Shown here piece by piece: positions 1 to 12,200 of a stretch of 46,424 bases of DNA (position 1 is the stretch's first letter; each line of letters begins with the position of its first letter). The notes below the pieces were generated by a model that saw only the letters and a list, made by a program, of their open reading frames with translations, made no database searches and was not told the origin of the DNA. The DNA is from Diatrype stigma (Eukaryota > Ascomycota > Sordariomycetes > Xylariales > Diatrypaceae). Position numbers and translations under genes: made by a program. The stretch is from positions 1 through 46,424 of the forward strand of contig JAKJXP020000177.1 in assembly GCA_022225965.2 (NCBI GenBank), in the 5' to 3' direction.

Positions 1-2
1 GG

Positions 3-113
3 GGGGGGTTCCAGCGGGACGTGATCAAATTGCGTTACGGTGTACAGGGGCGTTTCTGGTTGTTCATGGAAGATGTGACGCAGTACTTCAAACGAACTAA
101 AAACGCCTTCTAA
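3..113 (+). other. Open reading frame entering from window edge
   Basis: A frame open from the first bases (after eight G) runs 36 codons to a TAA at 111-113 and has normal base composition. I do not recognise it. It lies just upstream of the pseudogene fragment at 156-540 and may be a further decayed part of it, but no convincing alignment was seen by eye. The leading G-run may be an assembly artefact like the one at 15730. Confidence 0.2.
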
Positions 114-155
114 ATTTCAACAATGGACCACATGCTAAGCTATATGCCACATTAG

Positions 156-540
156 AAAGTTAACTCGTTCAACCACTTTCGGGGTCAATCTGCGTTTCAG
201 ATTGGCGCCATAGCGACATCTTGTTCAGACCCGTTTGACCCAATATTGACGGCGCTGTCATGTTAGGTATCGAGACCGCCAGGGAGCTAGGAGTAAACCA
301 CTTCGACTTCAACACCATTCACTCCCATCAAGGCGCTTCGAGTCACCCGGTCTTCTACATTGATCATTTCGACGAGGATCCACCAGATTGTGTACTGCTT
401 TTGATGATCGAGCGGACTGCACGCCAACTGGAGGACGTTATTTCAGATGAACCTAAGCTAAAAGATATTCTTAAAAAGAAGCGTTCAGAAAACCCGAAAC
501 ATGTAGTCAGGGGTCACACGAAAGAGGCAGAGACCTGCCA
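156..540 (+). pseudogene. 5' half of a TE-split paralog (copy 1 of the unrecognised family)
   Basis: Two overlapping frames together resemble the middle of the protein at 14423-15205. Frame one (156 to about 260) gives FQIGAIA...DPFDPILTAL, which parallels QPIGFIK...DPAAHAQFIA with the same spacing. Frame two (239-540) gives ARELGV...HPVFYIDHFDED...SENPKH, which parallels KQKLGL...PPLIMVSWDSQ...AHNPDH. The frame change near 250-260 shows decay. The similarity stops where the direct repeat of the outer retrotransposon begins at 541. The rest of the gene appears at 12994-13289, on the far side of the 12.4-kb element. The function of the family is unknown. The relationship is remote and was judged by eye; a profile comparison would settle it. 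Confidence 0.5.
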
Positions 541-675
541 TGTATTACGTGGCTAGTGCCCTAATGGCACTACCCATACCTAAGCAACCGCCTTTTAGCA
601 TTCCACCTGCTTAGATTCCTTTAAATTTAAATTATTAATTTTTTTCCTGTAGTTGCTTTTTATTTTATATTTATA
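541..675 (+). repeat. Left 135-bp direct repeat (5' LTR of outer element)
   Basis: It aligns without gaps to 12859-12993. I count about 21 mismatches, all C/T or G/A. In the first ~60 bases this copy carries the C or G; from about base 602 onward it carries the T or A. Its outer part is therefore unmutated and its inner part is RIPped. Confidence 0.85.
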
Positions 676-2786
676 ATAAATTATAAGTTCTTTATATGTT
701 TTCGTTTATTTATAACGATTCGAATCTTTTTTTATTAATCCAATTTATTAAAAAGCAATTATATTTCTTTAAAAAGCGAAATTATCGCATTAAATACGGA
801 TATGCTTATAACTTTTAAAAACGAAACCATCGTTTTTTAAGTCGATTATAATTGAAAAATAATACGAATAATTAAGTATTCGATTATTTAACTTTATATA
901 CGGATTATTTACGAAAATACGAATCGATATATTATATTTTCGTTAAATTTAAACGAACTTTATAATTTAAAGTTCGGGCATTATATATGTTTAAATACGA
1001 ATATTCGTATTAATTAAAGTATTATTTAATATAATAAATTTTATAAGAAAATCGCATTAATTATATACGATTTATATTAAAGAAAATATTTTCGATTAAG
1101 TAATATTAATTAAACTTTTATTTTTAAGATTCTTATAATTTAATAAATTAATTAATTCATATTAAAATATACTTTATTCGCAGGTTTTTTTTACGAATTT
1201 AAAAAATAATAAGCTATTAATAATAATTTTTATAAGCCGTTTTTATTATTTATGAATAAATAAAGCCGTTTAATATAAAATTAATAAACTTAGTTTTTTT
1301 CTTTTTAAACAAATATCGAAACCTATTTAATATTTTTTATTGCATCGAAATAAATTATTATTGCATAATAATTAACGTTAAAAAATAAATAGAAAGATTA
1401 ATTAAAAAAAGTTAATATTAAAAATTAAAAGAATTAATTTAAGGAATATAAATCCTTTGCCGTTTAATGTTTTGCTATAATAAAATATCGCCGCTTTTCG
1501 GCTTTTATCGGGCCGATTATTATTTTGATTATTTATTAATAAAAGCTTCGCCGCATTTTGGTTTTTTATTAAATCGAATTTTGTTTTAGTTGTTATTAAC
1601 GAAGGCTTTATTGCTTTTTAGTTGCTATTAAGTCTTATAATGCGTAATAATCTTATTATTACCTTTTTAAAGGTATTCCCTTTTAAAAATAAAAAAAACT
1701 TCCGGAATTAAAGAAGGTCCGTCTTAAATAATGCCGAATATTACGGTTTTAAATACTTTTATTATAAGAATATCCTTAAATCGGAAAATGAAAATACCTT
1801 TTCGGCGGTTCTTTTTTAAAAAAAGCAACGCATTTACGTACGTATTTTGCTAACGTTTTTTATATAACAGGTAATGCCGAAATTAAAAAATACAGGCTAC
1901 GATCGAAAGAAAATAAAGGATCCGTTCGAAATTTTTATACTTATTTATAAATTAATATTAACGGCTTCGAAATTTAATAAATACGCCTTAACTATTTAAT
2001 GGATAAATATAACCCTAAAAACTGACATAATCCTAAAGAACTTTAACGTTTTATTCGTATAACGAACGAAAAAATTAAAATAATTCGAAATAAAACAATT
2101 CAAAAACTTTCAGTTATTCCTTTTAATGTTAAAAATTAAAAGCCGATATTCCGAATGGCACCGCATAATTAAATAGAAAATTCTTTATAATGAATTAAAA
2201 TAAAAGGAATTCCAAATAAATTTACCGATTAACGGCTTTCGAATTTATTAATATTAAGCTTATGTTTTTAATTATAACGAATAAAATTATAAACATAATA
2301 AATAATAATAATATTATTCTATAAAACTTTAAATTTATTCGTAAATATTAATAACGGCAAAATAAATTATGCCTTACGTATAAGGAAATAAAGTATTATT
2401 TTTATTATTTAAATTATAACGGATATTATTCGGATGGTTCGAATAAATGCTGAATACTTTATTTCGAATGCCGGCAGAAATAAATAAAAAATCGAACAGC
2501 AATCGGAATTATCCTTTTCCCGAATATACCGTCGAAGGAAATATTAAATATAAAAACGGATTTAAGTATTACGATATTATAACTTATTCGAAATATACTT
2601 AGAAACGATTCGGAAATTAGTAAATACATTTTTAACGACCTTAAGTAATTTATATTATACGAATTACTTAATAAATCCGAATTAATAATATCGTTAAATA
2701 ACGATAATATTAAATGCGTTAATATAAGCATTATAAATTATTAAGTTTATATTAATATAAAAAATATCGTTAAAATAATTTATAAT
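676..2786 (+). other. RIPped 5' body (gag region) of outer Copia element
   Basis: Very AT-rich sequence in which the remaining C is mostly followed by G, T or C and hardly ever by A. No intact reading frame survives. Around 1890-2060 a broken + frame (YRLRSKENKGSVRNFYTYL and following) has the look of a Copia Gag segment, but that is a weak reading. A small perfect palindrome (TACCTTT-TT-AAAGGTA) sits at 1660-1675. No host gene is seen. Confidence 0.6.
2782..2786. repeat. Target-site duplication ATAAT (left)
   Basis: The five bases directly before the left LTR of the inner element match those directly after its right LTR (9201-9205). The sequence is low-complexity, so a chance match is possible. 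But both LTRs are exactly 190 bp when bounded this way. Confidence 0.6.
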
Positions 2787-2976
2787 TATTAATAAGTACG
2801 TACGTAAATGAAAGCAAATAAACAAAAGCAAAACGTATGGGTGAGACGGTTATATATTGAATTGTTTAAGATAAGAAGAAGTCTATTTGAGGAACTACGG
2901 GCGGAAGCCTGCAATTATATAGGCTAGCTTGTTTACGTAATTGCAACGCATACCAGCGCGTTGAATATAACCATTA
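2787..2976 (-). repeat. 190-bp LTR (3' LTR of inner Copia)
   Basis: Ungapped match to 9011-9200 with about 19 mismatches by eye, 18 of them transitions. The ends read TA...TA, consistent with TG...CA after RIP. A 36-bp block (2896-2931) holding a TATATAA on the minus strand inside an AGCCT/AGGCT inverted pair is identical in both LTRs. Confidence 0.85.
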
Positions 2977-3874
2977 TTCATTTTGTTTTTCTTTTTCGCG
3001 ATTTAATTGCGAACTGTGCCGTCGAATTAACTATTCCATTTCCCTTATATTTATTACTTTCTCTTTATTCATTCTTTTAGCCTTATGTTAATTTCGTTGC
3101 GATTAATTAACGTCTTTATTGCTTTATTAAATAACGTTTTCGTTATGGCATTAACGGGATTACAGGTACTATGGATTTATTTGATTTTATCGATCTCTTT
3201 GTTTTCGTACGATTAATAAAGGGCCATAAGATTAATTATTAGTTGCTTTTTATTAATGCTTCCCATTTGTATTAAGCATTAATATAAAAAGAAAAAATCC
3301 GTATAAAGAACGAATGAAACATATGAAAAAAACAGGCGTTTCAGAATAATATTAATGGTATAATAAATGACGTACCTTACGTTAAAGCCTTATATTATGC
3401 CGTAAATTTCGTTAGCGAAGATATTACGGGTTACTTTTTTGCACTTAATAAACGATTAATGGATAATATTACCGATAACGGTAAGCTCGTTTATTTGGAA
3501 TATGGCCTTTTTATTTCCAAATATAATGACGTAGCCGATTTATAAGTTTAAATCCTTGTTATTCGTAAAGGAACCGTCGACGAAGACATATAATCGGAAA
3601 TCCTAAGCGTTTAGTTAAATATAATTAAGCCCGCAATTTTTATTATTCATTTGCTATTGGATCCTGGCATTTAATAGCTTGGCTTTTTTAAGGTTAGGTT
3701 CCGTATACTGGATAGTCGTGGAATAATTAAAGGCTGCTTTAGGCTGGCAAATCGACGAAATATAAGTCCTTCGGGCCTTTTGTTCGACGTATTCCTTTTA
3801 TATGTTTAATGCCTTAAGGTTTAGCAATGCCAACTTTTCAGCTTGTTCTTTTTGGATTATTAAAAGACCATTGC
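2977..3874 (-). other. 3' part of inner Copia pol, RIPped
   Basis: AT-rich minus-strand pol remnant. Next to the LTR lies the purine-rich tract. Near 3870-3720 the minus strand still reads a Copia RT-like passage (NGLLIIQKEQAEKLALLNLK, then a segment with ARRTYISSICQPKAAF). No host gene is seen. Confidence 0.6.
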
Positions 3875-4094
3875 TGTCACGGGCTAGGAAGGATTCCAGG
3901 AAAGAAGCTGGCATTTCCTATCTAAGAAGTGAAATACTAAACATGAGGAAAAAAGAAAGGAAAGAAAGAAAGAATCAAAAGCGCGGCAGCGTATTTGTGT
4001 GGAATAAAAGTGGGGCAGGTTTACAATGGGCATTTAAACAATAGGAAGGAAGTCCCTTCATTGAAATGCCACCTGCCAGCGCCGTCACAATTGC
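3870..4094. mobile_element. Small un-RIPped insertion with inverted ends (MITE-like)
   Basis: The core, 3875-4089 (215 bp), has ordinary base composition inside AT-rich surroundings. The ends are imperfect inverted repeats: TGTCACGGGCTAGG at the left, and TGTGACGGCGCTGG as the reverse complement of the right. It is flanked by a perfect 5-bp duplication ATTGC (3870-3874 and 4090-4094). Taking it out rejoins the minus-strand Copia reading frame. It encodes no transposase; the 80-codon + strand frame at 3802-4044 runs across its border and is not a gene. It contains an A/G-rich stretch (AAAGAAAGAAAG). The best reading is a non-autonomous DNA element that landed after the host element had been mutated. 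The superfamily is not identified. Confidence 0.65.
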
Positions 4095-6900
4095 TTTATA
4101 AGTAAATAATGAAACGCAAGCCATTAAAATCTTTCGTAGCTTCATTTTTTAGGATCTTTTATGGGCGCGCCTTAATATTGGCCTTAATTAATGCCTTATT
4201 TTTTTTTTTATAAATTCAGCCGTACCGATATTAAGGATATCGTTAATTTAAAAGCCTATTACGCCGAAAAATTAATCGATACGGATAATTAATAAATATA
4301 AATCAAAAAGCGAAAGGTTTATGTATAATTCCTATTGGTAATGGCGAAAATATGTTTTAAATCAATATGTACTTAATTCGGCTAATCCGTATAGTGGTTT
4401 CATAATATGCAATATTGTTTCTTCGGGATATTTATTTTTTAATTCCGATAATAATCGTACGAAAATGATGCGTTTTATGGGCGTTTTGAATTAAATATAA
4501 GCCATGGTAATATTTCGGATTATAATTTTTATACCTAAGTATTGCAAAATAAATGCCAGGGCCATAATTAATCGTTAATTTGCCTTTTATATAGTAAAGG
4601 CATAGGTTATAATTAAATCTTTATCGGGGTTTTCGTATTTTTAAATAACCAGCCGGAACTTTTTATAAGGGCCTAATATGTTTTTATTCTTAATTTTGCG
4701 AATTATACGGAACTTAAAAATAATGGCTTTATAATGAATGGTTCTGTTATATATAATTGGTTGCAAAATGCCATTTTCGAATAAGGCGTTAAGCTTTTTT
4801 ATATCCGAAGCCTTATAAGGCTTGCTAGGGGCTATAATCTTGCCTTTCGTTCGTAATTTAATTATTAAAGCGCGGTTATGTTTCTTTTTTGCGTTAAAAT
4901 AAGCCGAATCGAAAAAAAAGATATTAAGGTCTTTTTTCGGAATAATGTTATAATTTGCTGAATTAAAGCCTGGTTTTGGTTTAGGTAATTCGATTTTTAG
5001 GTTCTGCGGTGGCTTTGGGTTGCTTTTGGGCTAGGTATACGGTTTAATATGTAAGCTTCGAAATATAAAGGTCCCTCCCGATGCGTTCGAAGCAACTGTA
5101 ACGTCCTTTTCGGTAACGGCGATAACCTTATATAGGCCCTTCCAGCTATTCTTTTTATGGTATACAAGTATTTCGCTACCGATGGGTAATAATATAGGCA
5201 GGGTTTTTTAGGTATTGAATCCATTCCGGATATTCAAAGCGTCTTTAATTAAACGCTAAGCCTTAATCTTTTTTACCTCGGTTATGGCCTTTTAAACTGC
5301 AAAAGCCCTTTAGGTCTAAAAAGGAGTCGATAATAAATCCATATTAATTTTTAAATAAGTACCGAAAACGAATAAGGTTAATACGAAACCGTCCGGATTA
5401 GCTATATCGTTAACGGCCTTAATAGCTATTTATAAACGGAATATTCGAAAGCCTTGGATTTCCTCGGAAATAATTTTATATGTTCGTCGAATAGGACCAT
5501 AATATTTCTTAATTTTACCGATAAACCAATATGCTTTTATCGGAACTTGCTTATAGGTAATACCTACGAATCGGGCTTCATTTCGGAATTTAGCGCTATC
5601 GAAGTTAATACTGACATCGTAAATAAAAACATTAAATAGTTTTAAATAAGTATTAATCCAATAAAGCTTAAAGGCTTTTTAGGTTTCCTTTATTAATATG
5701 CCAGTTATAAATCGTATTATTTAAAAACCTATAACGGCATTAACAATATAAAGAATAAAACGTTTATCGAAATATATAATATTTACGATAACTTCGTAAT
5801 TAAAATCCAAATCCGGGTTTTTAAAAATAAACTTAAATTATTAAGAAGCCTTCTTTTTAATTTAGCAATAATAGTAAAATTTATTAATCTCCTTAATATC
5901 TTTTAAATTAATATCGTATCTTGCCTTTTTTAATAAGTCTTAAAATTTAATAACGAAAGAATAACCAAAACGAATATATAAACGACGCAGCTTTATTTCC
6001 GTAAAAAAGGTTGCGTTATTAAGGTAAAACCATAGGTATTTCCATTTTCGTTTAATAAAAACCGTAATACCATTTTTGCAAATTAACTGGTTAATAACGT
6101 TATTAAGATATATACCGAATTGGTTTATGTTCTTAAGTAATAACAGAAACGGGATATTAATATCCATTACATGGAAATCCATTCGGCCAAAAAGTATATC
6201 GACTGTAACGGTTCCAAGCGATTCCATAGGTGGTTTATTTCCGAATCGGATGTTGGCTTTTTTGGCGCGGTCCTTATCGAATAGCATGCAGCGATCGGGA
6301 TATTCCTTAATTAAAGCCGTATACTGGCCTTTGCCGGTAGTCGAGATTTATATTGCTCCTATGTCGGGCATAATTCCTTAAAAAATATATTTGGCGTATC
6401 GGTCGAAAATAAATGCGGTATTAAACTTAGGCTTTTTAATAATAAGAAGTATAGCTATGTAATAATAAAAGGCCTAATTAAAAAATAAGCGGCGGTTATT
6501 TATTAATTATTATCGTTATTAGATTTATGGATTAAAGGAATATTGTTTTATTCCTTATCGGACTTTAAGTTTATATTATTAATCCCTTTATATTCGGCCA
6601 GGAAGGTAACATAATTATTCTTCCGGTTGCCTTTGCGGTTTTTCCATTAAATACGAATATCCTTTTGCTTCCTTTCGGTATATTTAATAAATTAGCAGCC
6701 TTCCTTTTTATATATCCAGCACTTGCGTTTTTAAATATAAACCGGACGTTTTTCGTTATTATACCGGCCTTTTCGGTTGTTGCGATAATATTTGCGGTCG
6801 ACGTAGTATTGCTTAGGTTTTCCATAGTCTTCGTCGTCGCTTTTTTTAATTAGGTATTATCGAGGTATATCCTTTAGGTTTTTATAAGTACCAATAAATG
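4095..6900 (-). pseudogene. Copia pol (protease, integrase, RT) of inner element, inactivated
   Basis: Read on the minus strand, from high to low coordinates. The frame at 6287-5940 (115 codons) holds a retroviral-type protease/GAG-pre-integrase segment. An integrase-side stretch with LYYYPSVAKYLYTIKR and GPLYFEAYILNR lies at 5224-4997. The RT catalytic box is decayed to INDIL near 4250-4236. The frame at 6825-6571 sits where a Gag zinc-knuckle/linker would be, but the cysteines are not preserved. In-frame stops throughout make it non-functional. Domain naming follows resemblance to fungal Copia polyproteins and is not a search result. Confidence 0.7.
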
Positions 6901-9010
6901 CGTATAGCTTATTTGTTATGTTTTTAAATTTAATAAAGGATTCGAAAAAGGCATATTAAAGCTGGAATATATTACGGCATATACGATAAATTGCCGTAAT
7001 AAATTATTGTTTCCCCTTAAAGTTAGGTCTTAATGCCTTTTAGTATAAAGAAAGTTTATTAAGCATAGCTTAAAGCATCTTTAAATTTAACTTTTTCTAA
7101 TTATTCTTATCGGCTTTAATTCCGAAAAAAATAATCGAAATTCAATTAAAATAATACTAAACCTTATTTTGCTCCGTATTAAAATAACGTTCCATAACGA
7201 AATACATATCGATAAAATACCAATAACGGAATATATTATAAAGGAAATAAATAACCGTTCGTCCTAATAAAATGGTTAAAAATATTATATAGAATTAAGT
7301 TTAACGGATATCAGTAATATAATAAACGTTTAAGAAAAACCTAAATTTGTTCTTTAGGATATTATATATTTCTTTAATATAGTTATTTTTTTTATTTCAG
7401 GCCTTTTTAAAATATTCGATAATGGTTAATAAATACACTTTATTTTAAATTCGTATTAATAAAACGTTATAATAAATGAGCTCGGTTTAATTGCTTATCG
7501 ATATAAAAGTTTATCCGTATATACCATTATTTAGTATAAACGATAATGCCATCGGGGAAAAAAAATCGAAGCCTTTTGGAGATCCTAAAAAGCTTAAGGA
7601 ACCTAATGGTCCCTGCTTACCGTTTGGGGATCCAGGGGGAAGAAATATTGGGAATCCTAAAAGAAATTAATAATCTGGGGTTTAAAAAGGTTTTAAAGGT
7701 ACGTACGAAAGGGTTTTATTTTGGGTTCTTAATGCTTGGTTTTATAAATAAGGCTGCCCAAAAGGGATACCTTGGTTTGGCATATAAAGCGCTTAAGGAT
7801 TAAACGTAAGGCCAACAAAATAAAATAAAAAGCCGGGCGGATATAAAGGGAATCCCATTAAATATGGATATTTTGAATACGATTAGTTATAAAATCCCTA
7901 AGTCGGCTATTAAAACTATAGGGCCGGCTGTTATGATTATCCTATAAAGGCTGGCGTACGGTTTTTTCGTTAATTAAAATTAAGGCGAAAATTTAATTAA
8001 TTAATACGCAAATTAAGGCATAAATTAAAACAAAAATCCAAACGAAAATCAAAGTTATTATCAAAACCAGGTAAAAATCCGGATTAATTACCGGCCGGTC
8101 CCGCAAATAGCTGCATTCCTTAGCCTTAAACTTTAAAGGTACCGGATTAAATCGGATTAAATTAAAATTAAATCTGAAATGTAAGGCGACGTAATAAGAT
8201 AGGATTATAAAAGAAAGCAATTAGCGGATCGCCGGTTGGCGTATATAATAATCGGGGCAAAAAAAGTATTCGTTTTGGTGGATATATAGTCCTTTAATCG
8301 GTTTCGATTACTAATATTCTTTATATTAACGCGTTAAGCCATTTCGTTTTAACTGCTTCGAATTCTTGCATATTCCATATGGGAAATTCGTTCATTGTAA
8401 TTAAATTAATAAAAGCCTTATTAAATTTAGCATTGCTCTTATTAACGTAAATTCCTTATCGCATAAGCGCATTTTTTAAACTGGTCCGTAATAAGTTGGG
8501 CATTATTTCGAAATTCCCTGCCTAAAACCCGTATAAACGTTTTTAATAATCCGTAAGGGTTTTTTCGGGCAATCGTATATTTAAAATGCTTAAGTCGACG
8601 TTTTTAAAAATCCGTAAGCACCATAAATGCCCATATTAATTTTTGGCGGTAATTAATTGTTTTTACGTTAAATTCCTATTAATTGATTATTATTAAATTG
8701 AAATATAACAGCATGGTTAATAGGTAATTCGTAATAACGGAAATAAATTTTATTAGTTATTACTGGGCCTGCGTTAATTAATCGGTTTTATTAGGGCTTA
8801 TAAAAGGTCGTTTCGCTGTATCTTATATTAAAGTCTCTGCTTATTTTTGTTCAGACATGGCTATGAATAAAAACGGTGAAACGTGAAATATGGGCATGTA
8901 AATTAATAATAAAAATAAAATTATAATATTATCGTAATGCCTTTAATATTGCGGCAATAACTTTTCCATTTTATTAATTTATGTTGCTATTATTTAGCAA
9001 TATTGATTAA
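6901..9010 (-). other. Gag/leader region of inner Copia, RIPped
   Basis: AT-rich. On the minus strand around 8600-8400 a broken frame (RLPEKTLTDY...LRTSLKNALMR) suits a Copia Gag. Repetitive AATTAAGG/AAAATCC-like runs lie at 7990-8100. A + strand frame of 85 codons (7546-7803) is open and unusually G-rich for this tract; it runs antisense to the element and is discussed as a finding. No host gene is recognised. Confidence 0.5.
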
Positions 9011-9200
9011 TATTAGTAAGTACGTACGTAAATGAAAGCAAATAAACAAAAGCAAAGCATATGGGTAAAACGGTTATGTATTAAATTATTTAAGTTAGGA
9101 AAAAATCTATCTAAGGAATTACGGGCGGAAGCCTGCAATTATATAGGCTAGCTTGCTTACGTAATTGCAACGCGTGCCAGCGCGTTGGATATAACCATTA
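9011..9200 (-). repeat. 190-bp LTR (5' LTR of inner Copia)
   Basis: Partner of 2787-2976. For the minus-strand element this is the promoter LTR. The identical 36-bp block lies at 9120-9155 and includes a minus-strand TATATAA. It is followed by ATAAT (9201-9205), matching the left duplication. Confidence 0.85.
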
Positions 9201-9205
9201 ATAAT

Positions 9206-12200
9206 AATGCCCGATATTTTCCGATTGCGCTTTATAACTTAATACATTCGAAACGTCTTCGAAATAACGGCAAGATTTTTAATAAATACGGAAACCGTTT
9301 AATTAATAAAAAAACCGGTAATAAATTTATTAATATATAATAAATATATAACGTTAAAATTATTCCAGTTATTTTCGTTTTTAATTCCTTACTTATATAA
9401 ATAACGTTTTTCGTAACGGTTAATTTCTATTAAATATATAAAAAATTTATATATGCCAATTACGAATGCATATAAAAAGCATATATTATCCGAAATCTTA
9501 TATTTCCGATGCCGAAAAATATAATTTATAAAATATATTTATAAACGAAAATATAATAACAAATAAAGAAAAAAACAAATTATTCTTATAATTTATTTTT
9601 TATAAATTATATATTTCGATATATATAAAATAAAACCGATAGGTTTTATAAAATATACATATTCCGTTATATTAATTAATGAATATATCGGTTTTAAATA
9701 AGTCAAATTTGCTTATAAAAAAAATCCATCGCTTAATCCAAAAATGAATAATCGAAATTAAACGTTAAGGCGTATATAAAATTTAAATTTTTTAATCCGA
9801 TAAAGAATGGGAATTTATTGGTACCAATAATAACATAAACGAATTCCTAAATTAAAGGAATATATAATAACAAAAAACAATTTTTTATATATCGGAATAA
9901 AAGTTATACGGAAAAAATAAAATAAAACTTATTATTATTTCTTTCCGTTCGGTAATAAATTAAATGGAATTGTTTTATTTTTTATGGCCGTATATCGAAA
10001 AATATGTTATGAAATTAATAAATATGTTTCCATTTTGCCATAATAAAAATAATAAATATTTTTAAATTAAATTAATTCGAAATCTAAATATTTCTATATA
10101 AAAAAAACTTAACGACTTATTTATTTTTAAAATTTAAGGATTATTTAATTATATGCATAATAAAAAGGTTATATAAAATTATAAAATAATTTTATAAGCT
10201 TTTAAGAAATATTGAATTAAATACGTTAATATTAAAATAAGAATTTATAAAATTTACGTTTCGAATAAATATATTATTATTTATATCCGTAATATACGTT
10301 TTATTAGAAAAATATTAAATAAAGGGGCTAATATTAATAAAAACATATAATACGTTATCGAATTCGTTAATCCGAAATCCGAAAATGAAATATCTTAATC
10401 GAAAACGATAATATAATATAATTTAAACGTAACGGAAAATCCTATTACGAAACGGAAATATATCGAAACGAAGATTATAACCTTTTAATAACGCATTAAA
10501 ATCTCTTTAAGGAAGCATAACGAAAACGATTCCGAATATAAAATAAGCGATAAACAGCTTTATTTGCCGTTCAAATTTCTTATTTTAAAATAATAATTAT
10601 TAAAAAAAAACATAATAAAATAAAAAAAAGTTATTAAAAATAAAATAATAATTATATCCAAAATATAAAATATTAAAATAACGAAAATTATATTTCCGGT
10701 TATACCGAATAATTCCTTTAAATTTAGAAATAAAAGAAATCCGATAATTCAAAAAAATAATATTTCGAAAGAATAATCGAAAACCTTAAAAAAAAATACC
10801 CTTTCGATAATAAAGCACTAAATCCCGGTTTAAATTCGATTACGATAAATGGTTTATAAAAAAAACCCATTATTCGAAGGTTTGCCCGTAATAAGGGTAA
10901 AAAAATAAATTATAAAATCCTTTCCGGTATACGCTTTAAATCGATACCGCCGAAGCCTTTTTTTTAGCATTTTATTCGCCCTTTATATGGATAAAAAAGG
11001 AATCTTTTTATAAAACCCGTAATAAACTTATTCGGGCATTAACGGAATACGCCTTATTTATATTAAAAATAAAAGAAATAATAATACCGAAATTCGCCAA
11101 AACGATAAAAAAAGCAAAAAAAAACCTTATTTTTTAAAAGCAATAATAGCCGACCTTTAAAACATAATATAATAATTTAATAAAAAGGAATATATTTAAC
11201 CTAATCCTTTTTTTCCTTAAGGCCAAGGCCTTACCGTTAAAATAAATAACGAATTAACGGTTTAACGTTAATAATAAATAAATTTAAAATGGAATTTAAT
11301 TAATAATTTACGAAAACTTCGAAATAAGAAATAATTATATAATACAAAATATATATTCGGCTATTACCGACGTTATATTTATTATGATTTTCTTTATCCT
11401 TATGGCTATTTTTAATTTAAAAGGTTAATTTTACGATATAAAAATAGCCTTCCTTAATATTGCCTTTTTTAAAGGTTATAATATATACGTTCGTTAATCG
11501 AAAAGATATAATAACGGAATAAATAAAATTTACAAACTTAAGCAAACGTTATACGACTTATAAAAAGCCTTTATTTAATAATATCGTGCTTTTACGAAAG
11601 TCTTAAAAAAGATCGAATTTAAGTCGATAACATAGAATTTATGCTTATTTAAATACGAAATAATAAAAAAGCTTCTTTTAATATATATTAACGATATTTT
11701 TGTTATAAGGAAAATAATTACTGAATATTACCGAATTCGAAATAAATTATAAGCGTTTTTTTAATTAAAGAACTTAAAGAAAATTACGAAATTTTTCGAA
11801 TACGTCGTTAAACGTAATAAGCGCTTACGAAAGATTTTCCTTATTTAAAAAAATTATATTCGGAAAATAATTAATAAATACGAAAAACAATTAAAAGAAA
11901 TAATTAAAATCTTTTAACGGTTCGAATTGATAATTTCCATTACTTAAATCCCTTTTTTTCTATTTAAATAACGGCAGTATATTAAAAAAATAAGTTTATT
12001 TAATTATTTTTTAATAAATAGCCGCTTAAATATTTCCTTTATAATAAGCAAGCTATATAAATCGAATTCGAAATCGGAAAAGGTTTATCGAAACCTATTA
12101 AACCATTTCTGGCATTATCTTAATATAACGGTTAAATTCGAAATAACTTTAAGAAATAATTATAAAATTACGGATTTAATAATAAGGATTTTCATTAACG

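Larger units (their letters stand above)
2787..9200 (-). mobile_element. Inner Ty1/Copia LTR retrotransposon, minus strand, RIPped
   Basis: A 6,414-bp element lies between two ungapped 190-bp LTRs. It is flanked by ATAAT and inserted in the outer Copia element. Minus-strand orientation is shown by: (i) a purine-rich stretch on the minus strand (complement of 2977-3001) directly before the LTR at 2976, as a polypurine tract; (ii) minus-strand Copia motifs in the order protease/GAG-pre-integrase (6287 to 5940, with TVTVDILFGRMDFHV and ELRRLYIRFGYS), integrase region (about 5900-5000), then an RT box INDIL near 4250-4236; (iii) a downstream ...CQPKAAFNYSTTIQ-like RT tail near 3720. Many stops and CpA loss indicate RIP. 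Confidence 0.85.

Noticed and set aside
3802..4044. 80-aa plus-strand gene
   Set aside because: The frame crosses from the Copia body into the MITE-like insertion and has no protein resemblance.
2787..9200. CRISPR-like or satellite interpretation of the repeated block
   Set aside because: There are only two copies, 6 kb apart, at the ends of a Copia element. They are LTRs.
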